NCBI GenBank assembly: GCA_040757355.1
Contig: JBFLWY010000012.1
Span: 1-64,000, forward strand
Direction of reading: 5' to 3'
Origin: DTYU01 sp040757355
Lineage (GTDB): Bacteria > Bacillota > Desulfotomaculia > Desulfotomaculales > Ammonificaceae
DNA length: 64,000 nt
Position numbers and translations under genes: made by a program. Shown here piece by piece: positions 18,091-26,491 of the stretch; positions within the stretch are counted from its first letter, which is position 1; each line of letters starts with the position of its first letter. A model generated the notes under the pieces. It ran no database searches. It worked only from the letters and a program-made list of their open reading frames with translations, and was not told the DNA's origin.

Positions 18091-18825
18091 CTAGAAACCG
18101 AGACTCTCCCAACTGGGGCCCGGGTTATCAATGCTTTCACTGTACCACCAGATAATCTTATCACCGTGCGCTATTCTCTTGGCTCCGGCCGCAATCATTG
18201 CAACTTCGCCGTTGACCTTGTACATCCAACCGCACATTCCCTTGTTCGACTGCCCTGCTATACTGAACACCAGGTCATGATGCACGGCGCTTAGGCTGTA
18301 ATCCAGCCCAGCGGCATCCAGGGCGCCTAAAACCGTTAAGCCCCATTTTCCACTGTTATTAACCACAACATTGGCAGGACCATATATCAAAACGCCTTTC
18401 ATTCCAACGACGGCAATCGCTACCTGGACACTTCCGCCGGCTGGGGCCGCCGGCACCGCACCCTCTAAACCGCCCTCTTGACTGTCTGCCGGGAGTAAGT
18501 CCGATCCGGACAGGCCTGACCGGCTTCCTTCGGGGGGAAGATTATTCTTAGGTTTTTGGAGCGGTCCAAAGTTTTTGACACTTTCGCTACCTGCCGAAGA
18601 ACTCTCCGGCTTGATCTCTCCGGAAACCGTTTCATAAGTACTTTCGACTGCTGAACCTCCATTACCTGATTTCACAGCAGGCGAGCCTTCGTGATAACTC
18701 CCCGGCTCCCCGCACATATCATTGTCCGGCCGTGGGGAGTTAAGCTTCTGTTTGCACAAGGCCGGCCCCAGCAGGCACGACAGTATTATCAGCGCCGTTA
18801 AAATATAACCCAAGTTACGTGTCAA
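18091..18825 (-). CDS. Exported DUF4430 (transcobalamin C-terminal-like) protein
   Basis: About 244 residues. A hydrophobic export segment (LGYILTALIILSCLLGPALC) may be a signal peptide or imperfect lipobox. A Ser/Gly/Pro-rich linker covers about 30-125. From about 130 a DUF4430 domain begins (VQVAIAVVGMKGVLIYGP) with NNSGKWGLTVLGALDAAG, NKGMCGWMYKVNG and IIWWYSE. DUF4430 corresponds to the beta domain that closes over cobalamin in transcobalamin and intrinsic factor. The TTG start is preferred because GGGGGTGG precedes it; the longer GTG frame (18879) has no site. It lies between the large fused protein and the free barrel protein. Confidence 0.8.
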   Translation of the reverse strand: MTRNLGYILTALIILSCLLGPALCKQKLNSPRPDNDMCGEPGSYHEGSPAVKSGNGGSAVESTYETVSGEIKPESSSAGSESVKNFGPLQKPKNNLPPEGSRSGLSGSDLLPADSQEGGLEGAVPAAPAGGSVQVAIAVVGMKGVLIYGPANVVVNNSGKWGLTVLGALDAAGLDYSLSAVHHDLVFSIAGQSNKGMCGWMYKVNGEVAMIAAGAKRIAHGDKIIWWYSESIDNPGPSWESLGF

Positions 18826-18916
18826 CGAGAACCACCCCCACGATAAGCCGAATCCGTCACGCCGGAAGGAGCGCCGCACCCGCTGCAGCGCTCCCTCCAG
18901 TCCTTTGATGTTACTC

Positions 18917-21880
18917 TCAGTCTTTTTGCGCCGCGCCGGTCAACCTGAATACCATAACAGCGCATTCAGCGCGGCTCGCCAAGGTCCGGGGCCGGAAAGT
19001 GCCGTCAGGGAAGCCGGTTACAATGCCCCTGGCGGCTGCGATGGCCACACTGTCCCTGGCCCACAGAGAAATCTTATCGCTGTCTTTGTACCTCAGATCG
19101 GTTGCACCTTCCGGTGCCGCCAGGTTTAGGGCGCGTGCTAGGACAACCGTAGCTTCTTCCCGGGTAATGGCGTCATTCGGGCGGAATGACCCGTCGGCGT
19201 AGCCTTTGAACAAGCCGGCTTCGGCGGCGGCAATAACAGCAGCGGTATACCAATCGCCACTCCCAACATCAGTAAAGTGATTTGCCGGATTGTCTCCGCT
19301 GTCGAGGCCCAAAGCCCTGACAAGAAGGCTTGAAAACTCCGCCCTGGTCATTGCCCGGGCGGGCTCAAAATGAACCCCGTCCACCCCGTCGATTGCACCG
19401 GCCGCAGCAAGGGCCTCAACGGCATCCCATGCCCAAGCGAAAGAGCCGGCCCCTACGTCGGCAAAGCGCCCCTCCCCCGGGATTGGTGCCGGTTGCACAT
19501 CCACCGGTACAACCGGGGTTGGAGACGGCGCTTCATTCCCGCCCCCGGAGCTTGGTTCCACTTTTCTCTTGAGCAGGTCGTCCCATGCGGGAGCGGGGGA
19601 ATTCAAGTCCACACTGTACCACCATAGAACCCGGTCTCCCGCCTGCAGGCCATAATCCTTGGCGGCGACCATAGGTACTGTATCGTTAACCTGGTACATC
19701 CACCCACACATACCGCTGTTGGTTTGCCCAGCGATATTGATAACGAAGCCGTTTACATCCTGGTAAGTGAGACCGGTAGCGTGCAGCGCTCCTAACGGTG
19801 TGAGGCCCCACTTTCCGTAACTGCCGATCAGGACACTCTCGGGCCCGAAGAGCAGTTCGCCGTCTAGCCCCACAACGGCTATTTCCACGCTGCAATTGTT
19901 CCCTGACGACCCGGAACCGCCGCTGTCGTCCCCGGACGACCCGCCGGAATCACCAGCGTCCGGCGTGTCGCTTCCAGCCTGCTCAATCAGCAGGTAAGCG
20001 TGTAGGGCTTCGGTGGCGTCAAGAACGTTGCGGCACGCACCAAAACTGCCGTCCGGGTTCAAAGCGCTGTTCAACAAGTAGTCGACAGGGCTGAATCCGT
20101 CGCTGCTCTCCAATTCGGCCGGGTCCATCCCCTGTTGATATAGGGTGATGACGAATTCCGCCGTATCAACCAGGGGGTCGTCAGGCCAGGGTGTGTCCTT
20201 GTAAACGCTGCCGTCTACCTGCTGCCACTTTCCGAGATACCCGATACCGGTATCAATCGCTGTTTGTATCTCTCCATCCCCGGTAAAATCCGGTAAGCTA
20301 AGAAGGTGCGAAAGAGAACGAACGGCTTGGCAGGTGGCCATGAAATCGGCCCAGTCCTTATCCCAGGACCCGTAAGCATCGCCGGCAACCGTCTGTTGTC
20401 TGGAGAGAAGATACGCTTTTGCGCCGCTCACATCAAGGCTGTCGAGCCTGCCGGCCGTCCCCAGTGCAAGGTAAGCCCAGAGATCGCTGAAAATGTTGTT
20501 GTCAAAACCGTCAGCTGAATGCCTTTGTTGGAGGATTTCGGAGAGTTTGCCCACCCGGCCGGCGTCGTTCCACCCGGCTATGGCCATCAGGCACTCGGCG
20601 ACGGTTTTCGACCGCGTCTGCTTCATCCACGGCGAGCCGTTGCCGGCGTAGTCTTCATACTCCTTTCCTAAGGCCTTGAGCGCAATCAGTGTCTCCGCAG
20701 TGGAAAAGGTACTGTCCCATTGAGCGGGAACGGCACCGGTATCGTTATCTTGAACGTCAAGGAGGTAGGTCAGGCCGCCCTCAATGTCTTTAAAAACAGT
20801 ATGATCGGGATCATCCGCTCCCTCAAAATAACTGAGCGCCGTGAGCACCTGCGCCGTCAGGTCGGATTCCTCAGGCAGATATCCACCCCAGGCCACGCCG
20901 GCGCTTGAACCCCAGCAGTCCACATGCTCGTGTTTGAACTCATTAAGGTATTCGAGAGCCTTTGCTTGGTCGATGCGGGAAACGTTTCCCGTCTTGCCGA
21001 GGGCGGTCAAGACCATCACATGATCGTAAACGCTTTGCCCGAAATTGCCGCCGTCCTGATTCTGTCCGCCAATTATGGCGTCGGCCAGCGTAGCGATATC
21101 ATCTGAATGCGGGTAGACGGCATATAGAACGGTCAGTTCCTTCGCCAGATAAACTGCGTCCAAGGCAGAAGTGTCAGCGGCTGCAGCGGCCGCAGAAGCA
21201 AGCACTTCCGCCTTTAGTGATTTACCGTTATAAACCCAGTCGCCGGTCGAAAGGTCCTCTCCGGCCTCAACCAGTGCTTCCACACACCGGTAGTCAAAAC
21301 CGAACCCGTTCACCTCGTAGCCGAGTTCTCCGCTCTGATACGCGGTACGGAAAAAACCGACCGCGCTGTCGATGGCATTCTTTACTTCGTCATAAACAGC
21401 AGAACCGGCCGGCACATCCGGTCTTATCCGGGCGAGCGCCTGCAGCGCCGCTTTGGTGCCGTAAGCGCCGCCATATGGACCGAAGCTGCCGTCGTCGTTC
21501 TGCGTACCCAGGATGAAACTGATCAAGCCCCTCTCATCACCGCACAGATCACCCAGTTTTTCTATCCTGGCTTTTAAGGTTCTGGTGCCGGCCGTCCAAA
21601 ACGGTCCCCCGCTCCACTTCTCGCCCGCCAGGTCTTCCCCCGCCAGCGTCAATACGTAAGCAGTATGACCGTTTATCAGTTCCCCGCCTTGATACTCCTT
21701 ATTGATAAAATCCACCGCCTTCGCGGCAAGGTCCCCGGCGGAATACGCGCCGGACGGTACAGCCGGTTCATCAGCAACCCCAACAGAAACCGGCATCAGG
21801 AGTGAAACGATACCGGCGAAGAAAACTATGATCAACGCCAACGTAAAATAAGTCGGCCGCTTTTTGGTCTGTGCACCCAT
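18917..21880 (-). CDS. S-layer-anchored transcobalamin-like surface protein
   Basis: First gene after the cobalamin riboswitch, 987 residues. Order: signal peptide (1-36); alpha/alpha barrel repeats (about 40-650; DGSFGPYGGAYGTKAALQAL; DGGNFGQSVYDHVMVLTAL; PDGSFGACRNVLDATEAL); Ser/Gly/Asp linker (about 650-664); DUF4430 beta domain (about 665-775; GKWGLTPLGALHATGLTYQ, TNSGMCGWMYQVND, VLWWYSVD); Pro-rich linker; three SLH domains (about 808-865, 870-925, 935-985; each with FxD and TRAE/TREE motifs). Barrel plus DUF4430 is the layout of intrinsic factor and transcobalamin. The SLH triplet anchors it to secondary wall polymer. Role in extracellular corrinoid capture is inferred from riboswitch, architecture and ECF neighbours. 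Confidence 0.88.
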   Translation of the reverse strand: MGAQTKKRPTYFTLALIIVFFAGIVSLLMPVSVGVADEPAVPSGAYSAGDLAAKAVDFINKEYQGGELINGHTAYVLTLAGEDLAGEKWSGGPFWTAGTRTLKARIEKLGDLCGDERGLISFILGTQNDDGSFGPYGGAYGTKAALQALARIRPDVPAGSAVYDEVKNAIDSAVGFFRTAYQSGELGYEVNGFGFDYRCVEALVEAGEDLSTGDWVYNGKSLKAEVLASAAAAAADTSALDAVYLAKELTVLYAVYPHSDDIATLADAIIGGQNQDGGNFGQSVYDHVMVLTALGKTGNVSRIDQAKALEYLNEFKHEHVDCWGSSAGVAWGGYLPEESDLTAQVLTALSYFEGADDPDHTVFKDIEGGLTYLLDVQDNDTGAVPAQWDSTFSTAETLIALKALGKEYEDYAGNGSPWMKQTRSKTVAECLMAIAGWNDAGRVGKLSEILQQRHSADGFDNNIFSDLWAYLALGTAGRLDSLDVSGAKAYLLSRQQTVAGDAYGSWDKDWADFMATCQAVRSLSHLLSLPDFTGDGEIQTAIDTGIGYLGKWQQVDGSVYKDTPWPDDPLVDTAEFVITLYQQGMDPAELESSDGFSPVDYLLNSALNPDGSFGACRNVLDATEALHAYLLIEQAGSDTPDAGDSGGSSGDDSGGSGSSGNNCSVEIAVVGLDGELLFGPESVLIGSYGKWGLTPLGALHATGLTYQDVNGFVINIAGQTNSGMCGWMYQVNDTVPMVAAKDYGLQAGDRVLWWYSVDLNSPAPAWDDLLKRKVEPSSGGGNEAPSPTPVVPVDVQPAPIPGEGRFADVGAGSFAWAWDAVEALAAAGAIDGVDGVHFEPARAMTRAEFSSLLVRALGLDSGDNPANHFTDVGSGDWYTAAVIAAAEAGLFKGYADGSFRPNDAITREEATVVLARALNLAAPEGATDLRYKDSDKISLWARDSVAIAAARGIVTGFPDGTFRPRTLASRAECAVMVFRLTGAAQKD

Positions 21881-22094
21881 TTCTCGTTCAGCCCACCTTT
21901 CGCTCCTAAAAGTCTAAGAAATCAATCGTTTGTTCCGGGGGCGCCAGCCCGTTTTTTTGTTACAGGAGGGCTTCACCCACGACCAGCCCGGACCCGCATG
22001 AAAAAATCCCCCATCATAACGGACGGAGGATAATCTTCCATGTGCGTGAATACGCCATGCCAAACACCCCCTATTCGCGTAGGTTGGGTTTGAA

Positions 22095-22338
22095 ACGGAA
22101 CGGGCAGGTCTCCTGGCTCGGCTTCACCGGCACCTTTTGTCTTCCCAGGCATCCCAGCAGTTGTGATTACCTGCGGTTCGGCATTCGGGTTCCCTATAAA
22201 GGACCCGTATACGCCGCATACCGCCGGGAGCAGCCCAGTGACATTTTGCAAGGCACCTCCCCCTTACAGTGGCGGAACCGCGCCGGATTCACACCGGCTT
22301 CCCTTTTCACCGCCCAAAGGGCAAGCACCCGTTCCATG
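22095..22338 (-). promoter_or_regulatory. Cobalamin (AdoCbl) riboswitch
   Basis: On the minus strand the leader contains GCCGGTGTGAATCCGGC, then CCGCCACTGTAA (22264-22304), and about 150 nt later the B12 box AGCCAGGAGACCTGCC (22103-22118). These are the conserved core of the cobalamin riboswitch, in the right order and spacing. It sits about 215 nt before the start of the transcobalamin-like gene. I see no clear intrinsic terminator after the B12 box on this strand, so control may be at translation or by a terminator too weak for me to see. Corrinoid should repress the downstream uptake operon. Confidence 0.95.
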
Positions 22339-22355
22339 TATTAAATTGTTAACTC

Positions 22356-22384
22356 ATAAAAACATATTTTGAATAGGTTGTCAA
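22356..22384 (-). promoter_or_regulatory. Promoter of the cobalamin-riboswitch operon
   Basis: TTGACA, 17 bases, TTTTAT on the minus strand, placing the transcript start just before the riboswitch. The -35 is perfect and the -10 is four of six. Confidence 0.6.
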
Positions 22385-22437
22385 CGGTATGGTCAAAATA
22401 ATTTTGCCAAGGACTATCAAGCCGTAAAAAGGCAGCT

Positions 22438-22926
22438 TCAACTGTCTCTACGGCTTCGGGGAACAACGGGGAACCGGACTTCGGTTACGACCTCTTCCAC
22501 GGGCATTCCCGCAAAATCGGCCGGGTAAACCTCTTCCGCCGGCCCGGCAAGGCGGCAGTTCTTATCATAAAGTTCCTGGAACAAAGCCGGCAACACATCT
22601 TCAACAGTGGTATAACCGCCCACGTTTGTCGTGAATACAACCTCCCGTGCCGGCACCTTTTTCACACCGGGCCCGCATTCTCCCGCGACCGCATAACGGT
22701 TTCCCCTCACGGGAATCCGAATCTCCCATTCCCTAATGGAAGGCGGCGTTCCCACCGGGCTGGTCAAGTAGACGATTACCGGCGGCCCCCCCGGACCGAA
22801 GTCGTTTTCGTCCACCCACTTTCTCAACTCCTCGAAAGCATCAGCCATGAGACTATAATCACCGCGCTTCAAAAGGTATGCCACATATTCTTCCGGCATG
22901 CTCTTAATTCCGGTATTTAAAACCAT
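22438..22926 (-). CDS. GyrI-like/AraC-effector-binding domain protein
   Basis: A 162-residue cytoplasmic single-domain protein. The pattern of a short helical start (KSMPEEYVAYLLKRGDYSLM), a central AFEELRKWVDENDFGPGGPP with VIVYLTSPV, and a C-terminal acidic EEVVTEVRFPV matches the GyrI-like ligand-binding fold used by SOUL/BmrR-type proteins. GyrI-like proteins bind small hydrophobic ligands or act as hydrolases. The ATG at 22926 has GGGGGG at proper spacing; the frame upstream of it is not supported. It lies between the B12 operon and the kinase remnant, divergent from the latter. Confidence 0.78.
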   Translation of the reverse strand: MVLNTGIKSMPEEYVAYLLKRGDYSLMADAFEELRKWVDENDFGPGGPPVIVYLTSPVGTPPSIREWEIRIPVRGNRYAVAGECGPGVKKVPAREVVFTTNVGGYTTVEDVLPALFQELYDKNCRLAGPAEEVYPADFAGMPVEEVVTEVRFPVVPRSRRDS

Positions 22927-22984
22927 CTTCAACCCCCCACCCAGTTTTTCGCCACGTCTCCCGCCTTTCCCTCCCGGAAATGTG

Positions 22985-23266
22985 CTTGATTCAAAATTAG
23001 AAAACCGTGGAAACCTGGTGCTTAGTGTGCAGGATACCGGCGTAGGCATCCCGCGTGAAGAACTGCCGTATATTTTTGAGCGGTTTCACAGGGTTGACAA
23101 GGCGCGCTCCAGGGAAACCGGGGGGACCGGGCTGGGACTTTCCATTGTGCAGCGCGCGGTGCGGCGGATGGGTGGAGAAATAGAGGTGCAGAGTATTCCG
23201 GGAGAAGGCACCACATTTATAATTACCCTACCAGGTTTTAACCCGCAGGGTGTTACAATATTGTAA
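22985..23266 (+). pseudogene. Remnant of a sensor histidine kinase (ATP-binding end only)
   Basis: Only the last part of a kinase HATPase_c domain is present: the G1 box DTGVGIP, F box YIFERFHRVD, G2 box GGTGLGLSIVQRAV and the end EVQSIPGEGTTFIITLP. The dimerisation helix with its phospho-histidine, the N box and all sensor parts are absent. The frame upstream of about residue 30 is proline-rich and antisense to the start of the GyrI-like gene. No Shine-Dalgarno sequence or start fits. The box order resembles PhoR-type kinases. It looks like a 5'-deleted gene whose operon partner was the GerMN gene. Confidence 0.8.
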
Positions 23267-23271
23267 TACTA

Positions 23272-23315
23272 CTGTAACAATTATTTATTGCGCTGTAACA
23301 TTGCCGACATATAAT
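23272..23315 (+). promoter_or_regulatory. Activator-type promoter with two CTGTAAC boxes before the GerMN gene
   Basis: CTGTAAC occurs at 23272-23278 and again at 23293-23299, same orientation, 21 bp (two helical turns) apart. A perfect TATAAT is at 23310-23315 and the -35 position (ATTGCG) is poor. Direct repeats replacing a weak -35 are the pattern of OmpR/PhoB-type response-regulator promoters; the adjacent kinase remnant fits this. Confidence 0.55.
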
Positions 23316-23355
23316 GTTACTTGGCAGCAGCCAAGATCAAAACGGAGGTGTGAAA

Positions 23356-23952
23356 ATGGTTCAAAAAAGTTCAAAACGGTGGTTTCTTGCTTTCTGCACT
23401 GTGGTTCTGTTGGCGTTTCTTGTGGGGGGAGCGTACTACTACTGGTTCGACAGGCCGGACTTAAAACCGAATACTGAAAGCCCTAATCCTGACCTGGAAG
23501 GTCCCAAGCCGGACATCAGCTCCGAACCGGCGGAAACAAAGGTCAAGGTCACGCTTTACTTCGGCGACAAGCAGGCAATGTACCTTGTACCCGAGGAGCG
23601 CGAAGTCGTTAAGGGAAACCAGACACTTGAGGAGGTTGTAGTCAATGAACTGATCAAGGGCCCGCTGAACCCGGAACTTGTAAAGACCATTCCAGACGGT
23701 ACAATACTGCGTTCCGTCCAGGTCGTGGACGGGATCGCCTACGTCAATTTTTCTAAGGATTTTCAGACCAAGCACTGGGGCGGCTCAGCAGGGGAAACGT
23801 TCACCCTTTATTCGGTAATCAACTCACTGGCCAAGCTGGAAGGCATTCAAAAGGTGCAGTTCCTGTTGGAAGGCGAGAAAATGGGGACCCTTGCCGGGCA
23901 TATAGAAACCACCGAGCCTATGGCGCCACAATGGAATCTTGTACAATCTTAA
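23356..23952 (+). CDS. Membrane-anchored GerMN-domain protein
   Basis: The 198-residue protein has an N-terminal membrane helix (WFLAFCTVVLLAFLVGGAYYYW), a Pro/Glu-rich linker (about 35-60) and one GerMN domain (about 62-185; VTLYFGDKQAMYLVPEER, LIKGPLNPELVKTIPDGT, VNFSKDF, GEKMGTLAGH). GerMN modules occur in spore germination protein GerM and in lipoproteins next to two-component systems such as LpqB; their ligand is unknown. GGAGG seven bases before the ATG fixes the start. The kinase remnant directly upstream suggests it was once the last gene of a two-component operon. Confidence 0.88.
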   Translation: MVQKSSKRWFLAFCTVVLLAFLVGGAYYYWFDRPDLKPNTESPNPDLEGPKPDISSEPAETKVKVTLYFGDKQAMYLVPEEREVVKGNQTLEEVVVNELIKGPLNPELVKTIPDGTILRSVQVVDGIAYVNFSKDFQTKHWGGSAGETFTLYSVINSLAKLEGIQKVQFLLEGEKMGTLAGHIETTEPMAPQWNLVQS

Positions 23953-24081
23953 CGGTTAGTTATAAGCAATTACTCAACTTTTGCAATTATGGTTGAACAG
24001 CCGTGCTGTTTATTGTCCTCCGGAGCGCAGTGCTCCGTTACGCGCGGTGATAAACTTCGCCTGGGCAATGCCCTGGGCTTG

Positions 24082-24177
24082 CCCAGCACTCAGAGAGGAA
24101 GTTAGCTTACGCAGGATAAACGACGGTATTTAAAAACAGGCTGATGCTCCGGCAGAGTTTATCCACTGAGTGCTGGG
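24082..24177. repeat. CCCAGCACTCA fold-back element
   Basis: CCCAGCACTCAG at the left and CTGAGTGCTGGG at the right are exact inverses. Inside them GGATAAAC and GTTTATCC form a second inverted pair. Member of the dispersed family discussed for 37.9 and 59.4 kb. Confidence 0.75.
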
Positions 24178-24284
24178 CTCCTTGGGAAAAACGCCAGCAG
24201 CTTCGTTAGAACTTGTCCCCTGAGTTGCAAATTAATGATAAATCAATTATCAACAACAGTTCAGCCAGGTGCAGCCCGACCCCC

Positions 24285-24305
24285 AAAAGCCGCACCCGGC
24301 TTTTT
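24285..24305. terminator. Bidirectional terminator between GerMN and lysS genes
   Basis: AAAAGCCG, a four-base loop, CGGCTTTTT. The T-run on the plus strand and the four T's on the minus strand allow it to serve both convergent genes. Confidence 0.75.
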
Positions 24306-24349
24306 CCCCTAATAGAATAGTATCAAGGCACTACTGAAAGCATGTCTAT

Positions 24350-25822
24350 TCAGCCTTCCCGCGGGCGGTGCAACGGGAAGAGGATTACCTCCCGGATCGA
24401 CGAAACGTTAGCGAAAAGCATCACCAGGCGGTCGATTCCGATGCCGAGCCCACCGGCTGGCGGCATCCCGTACTCGAGCGCGAGAATGTAATCTTCGTCG
24501 AACATATGCGCCTCTTCGTCCCCGGCTTCCCGCTTGTCCAACTGCTGCAAAAACCGCTCCCGCTGATCGAGCGGATCGTTCAGTTCCGAGAAAGCGTTAG
24601 CGATCTCCCTGCCGGCGATGAAGAGCTCAAACCGGTAAGTCAGGCGCGGGTCGTCCGCCTTACGCTTAGCGAGTGGCGAAATATCGACCGGGTACTCGAT
24701 AACGAACGTCGGCTGAATAAGCTCCGGCTCGACGAGCTCTTCAAAAACCGCGTTGATTGCTTCTCCCCAAAGGGCGTTCTCCTCAACCTCAACACCCATG
24801 CCGCGCGCTGCAGCCCGGGCTTCCGCAGCATCCAGTTGACTGAAATCGATGCCCGTCTTCCGGTGTACCATTGAAAGATATGAAACCCGCGGCCACGGCT
24901 GTTGAAAGAGGATCCTGTATTCCCCGTATTGTATCTCCTTCTCCCCTAGTACCGTTTCGGCCGCATGAACAATGATGTCTTCAGTCAAGGCCATCATATC
25001 GGAATAATCGGCGTACGCCTGATAAAGCTCAAGCATTGTAAATTCGGGGTTATGCCTGGTGGAAATGCCCTCGTTTCTGAAATTCCTGTTTATCTCATAC
25101 ACCTTTTCAAAACCGCCCACAAGAAGCCGCTTCAGATAAAGCTCCGGCGCGATCCGCAGGTAGAGCTTAAGGTCGAGGGCGTTGTGGTAAGTCACGAAAG
25201 GTCGGGCAGCCGCCCCGCCCGCGATCGGCTGCATCATCGGGGTTTCCACCTCGAGAAAACCCCGGGCGTCGAGAAAACGCCGGATTGACCGGACGACCTT
25301 GGTCCGGAGAACAAATGTTTGCTTCACTTCTGGATTAACGATAAGGTCGAGGTAGCGCTGCCGGGAGCGCAGTTCCACATCTTTAAGACCGTGCCACTTC
25401 TCGGGGAGAGGACGTAGAGACTTTGCCAGCAAGGTAAACGATTTTACACCCACCGTGATTTCACCGGTCTTTGTCCGGAAGACAGTGCCTTCTACGCCGA
25501 GGATATCACCGAGGTCAAGCTTCCTGAATACCTGATAGAGTTCCGGTCCCACCTCATCCTGGCGGATATGAATCTGAATCCGGCCGGAGAAGTCCAAAAG
25601 ATCACCAAAGGCGGCTTTGCCGTGTCCGCGTTTGGCCATCAACCTCCCAGCAATGCTCACTTTTCTTCCTTCGAGAAGACTGAAACCTTCGTGGATCTCC
25701 GCGGCTGTGTGGGTTCGCACATACCGCCCCCCGTAAGGCTCAACGCCGGCTTCTTGCACCTCCCGGAGTTTTTCACGACGCACAAGCAGGAGTTCATCCA
25801 ATTCCCCTTCGGGTTCTCGCAT
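24350..25822 (-). CDS. lysS: Lysyl-tRNA synthetase, class II
   Basis: Charges tRNA-Lys. The 490 residues contain the OB-fold anticodon domain (about 55-155; VSIAGRLMAKRGHGKAAF) and the class II core with motif 1 (FLEVETPMMQPIAGGAAARPF), motif 2 (NRNFRNEGISTRHNPEFTML) and motif 3 (GGLGIGIDRLVMLFA). All are intact. The ATG follows AGGTT at eight bases. greA is 26 bp upstream and the pair shares a promoter, an arrangement frequent in Firmicutes. Confidence 0.97.
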   Translation of the reverse strand: MREPEGELDELLLVRREKLREVQEAGVEPYGGRYVRTHTAAEIHEGFSLLEGRKVSIAGRLMAKRGHGKAAFGDLLDFSGRIQIHIRQDEVGPELYQVFRKLDLGDILGVEGTVFRTKTGEITVGVKSFTLLAKSLRPLPEKWHGLKDVELRSRQRYLDLIVNPEVKQTFVLRTKVVRSIRRFLDARGFLEVETPMMQPIAGGAAARPFVTYHNALDLKLYLRIAPELYLKRLLVGGFEKVYEINRNFRNEGISTRHNPEFTMLELYQAYADYSDMMALTEDIIVHAAETVLGEKEIQYGEYRILFQQPWPRVSYLSMVHRKTGIDFSQLDAAEARAAARGMGVEVEENALWGEAINAVFEELVEPELIQPTFVIEYPVDISPLAKRKADDPRLTYRFELFIAGREIANAFSELNDPLDQRERFLQQLDKREAGDEEAHMFDEDYILALEYGMPPAGGLGIGIDRLVMLFANVSSIREVILFPLHRPREG

Positions 25823-25848
25823 ACGTTAAACCTCTGTAGTTTTCAATA

Positions 25849-26328
25849 TTATGGTCTCGTGATATCAAGGATCATTAACCTGAGCCTTCCATCGGGAATG
25901 TCTACATCAACCACTGCGCCCTTCGGTTGCCCCAAAAGAGCTTTGCCAACTGGCGATTCGTTTGAGATCTTCATTGCCCCCGGGTCCGCCTCCGCCGAGC
26001 CCACGATGGTGTACTGGTGCTCACTCCCATCAATGAGGTCCTTCAGCAGTACCGTTGAACCAACACCTACCACATCGGTTTCAATATCCGCCGCATCAAT
26101 AATCCGGGCGTGCCGTAGCATTTTCTCAAGCGTAAGGATCTGTCCCTCTACAAAAGCCTGCTCGTTTTTGGCGTCTTCGAATTCGGAGTTTTCTGTTATA
26201 TCGCCGAACTCGATTGCCTGTTTTATCCGCTCCGCTACCTCACGGCGACGAACTGATTTAAGGGTTTCCAGTTCCCCCTCCAACCTTCGCAACCCTTCCG
26301 TCGTAAGGATAACTTCTTTTTCCTTCAT
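25849..26328 (-). CDS. greA: Transcription elongation factor GreA
   Basis: Rescues backtracked RNA polymerase by stimulating transcript cleavage. The 159 residues have the coiled coil with its acidic tip (EFGDITENSEFEDAKNEQAF, with Asp and Glu at the tip) and the C-terminal FKBP-like domain (VGVGSTVLLKDL, PVGKALLGQPKGAVVDV). The ATG is chosen because GGAGAG lies ten bases upstream; a TTG one codon earlier is in frame. It has a perfect consensus promoter and a leader of about 150 nt with a strong hairpin. Confidence 0.96.
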   Translation of the reverse strand: MKEKEVILTTEGLRRLEGELETLKSVRRREVAERIKQAIEFGDITENSEFEDAKNEQAFVEGQILTLEKMLRHARIIDAADIETDVVGVGSTVLLKDLIDGSEHQYTIVGSAEADPGAMKISNESPVGKALLGQPKGAVVDVDIPDGRLRLMILDITRP

Positions 26329-26437
26329 CAAATGAATCTCTCCTTACCACGCGATAATTAGACCCTAACATAATAAATCCAATATGCGCCGGTTTTTCTA
26401 TTATTCAAGAAATCGCAATCTATTTAAAAATACTTTA

Positions 26438-26468
26438 GCACTGCGGGTGCCCAAAAACGGCGCAGTGC
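26438..26468 (-). promoter_or_regulatory. Leader hairpin upstream of greA
   Basis: GCACTGCG and CGCAGTGC pair perfectly around a 15-base loop, about 20-50 nt downstream of the predicted transcript start. The following minus-strand run TAAAGTATTTTT is a poor T-tract. It could be an attenuator of greA-lysS or a leftover terminator of the gene upstream. Confidence 0.55.
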
Positions 26469-26491
26469 CATCCTCAAAAACTTTGGATATC

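Larger units (their letters stand above)
23953..24349. other. Intergenic region, repeats and shared terminator
   Basis: About 400 bp between the convergent GerMN and lysS genes. It holds a CCCAGCACTCA fold-back element (24082-24177) and a bidirectional terminator. No gene seen. Confidence 0.6.

Noticed and set aside
21940..21960. GC-rich stem plus T-run as riboswitch terminator
   Set aside because: The T-run is on the plus strand, whereas the riboswitch transcript is on the minus strand.
22042..22344. Small frames on both strands over 22.0-22.3 kb
   Set aside because: They lie on the cobalamin riboswitch, a structured RNA.
25568..26335. Plus-strand 255-codon frame opposite lysS and greA
   Set aside because: Spans two conserved genes and their gap in antisense; Ser-rich shadow composition.
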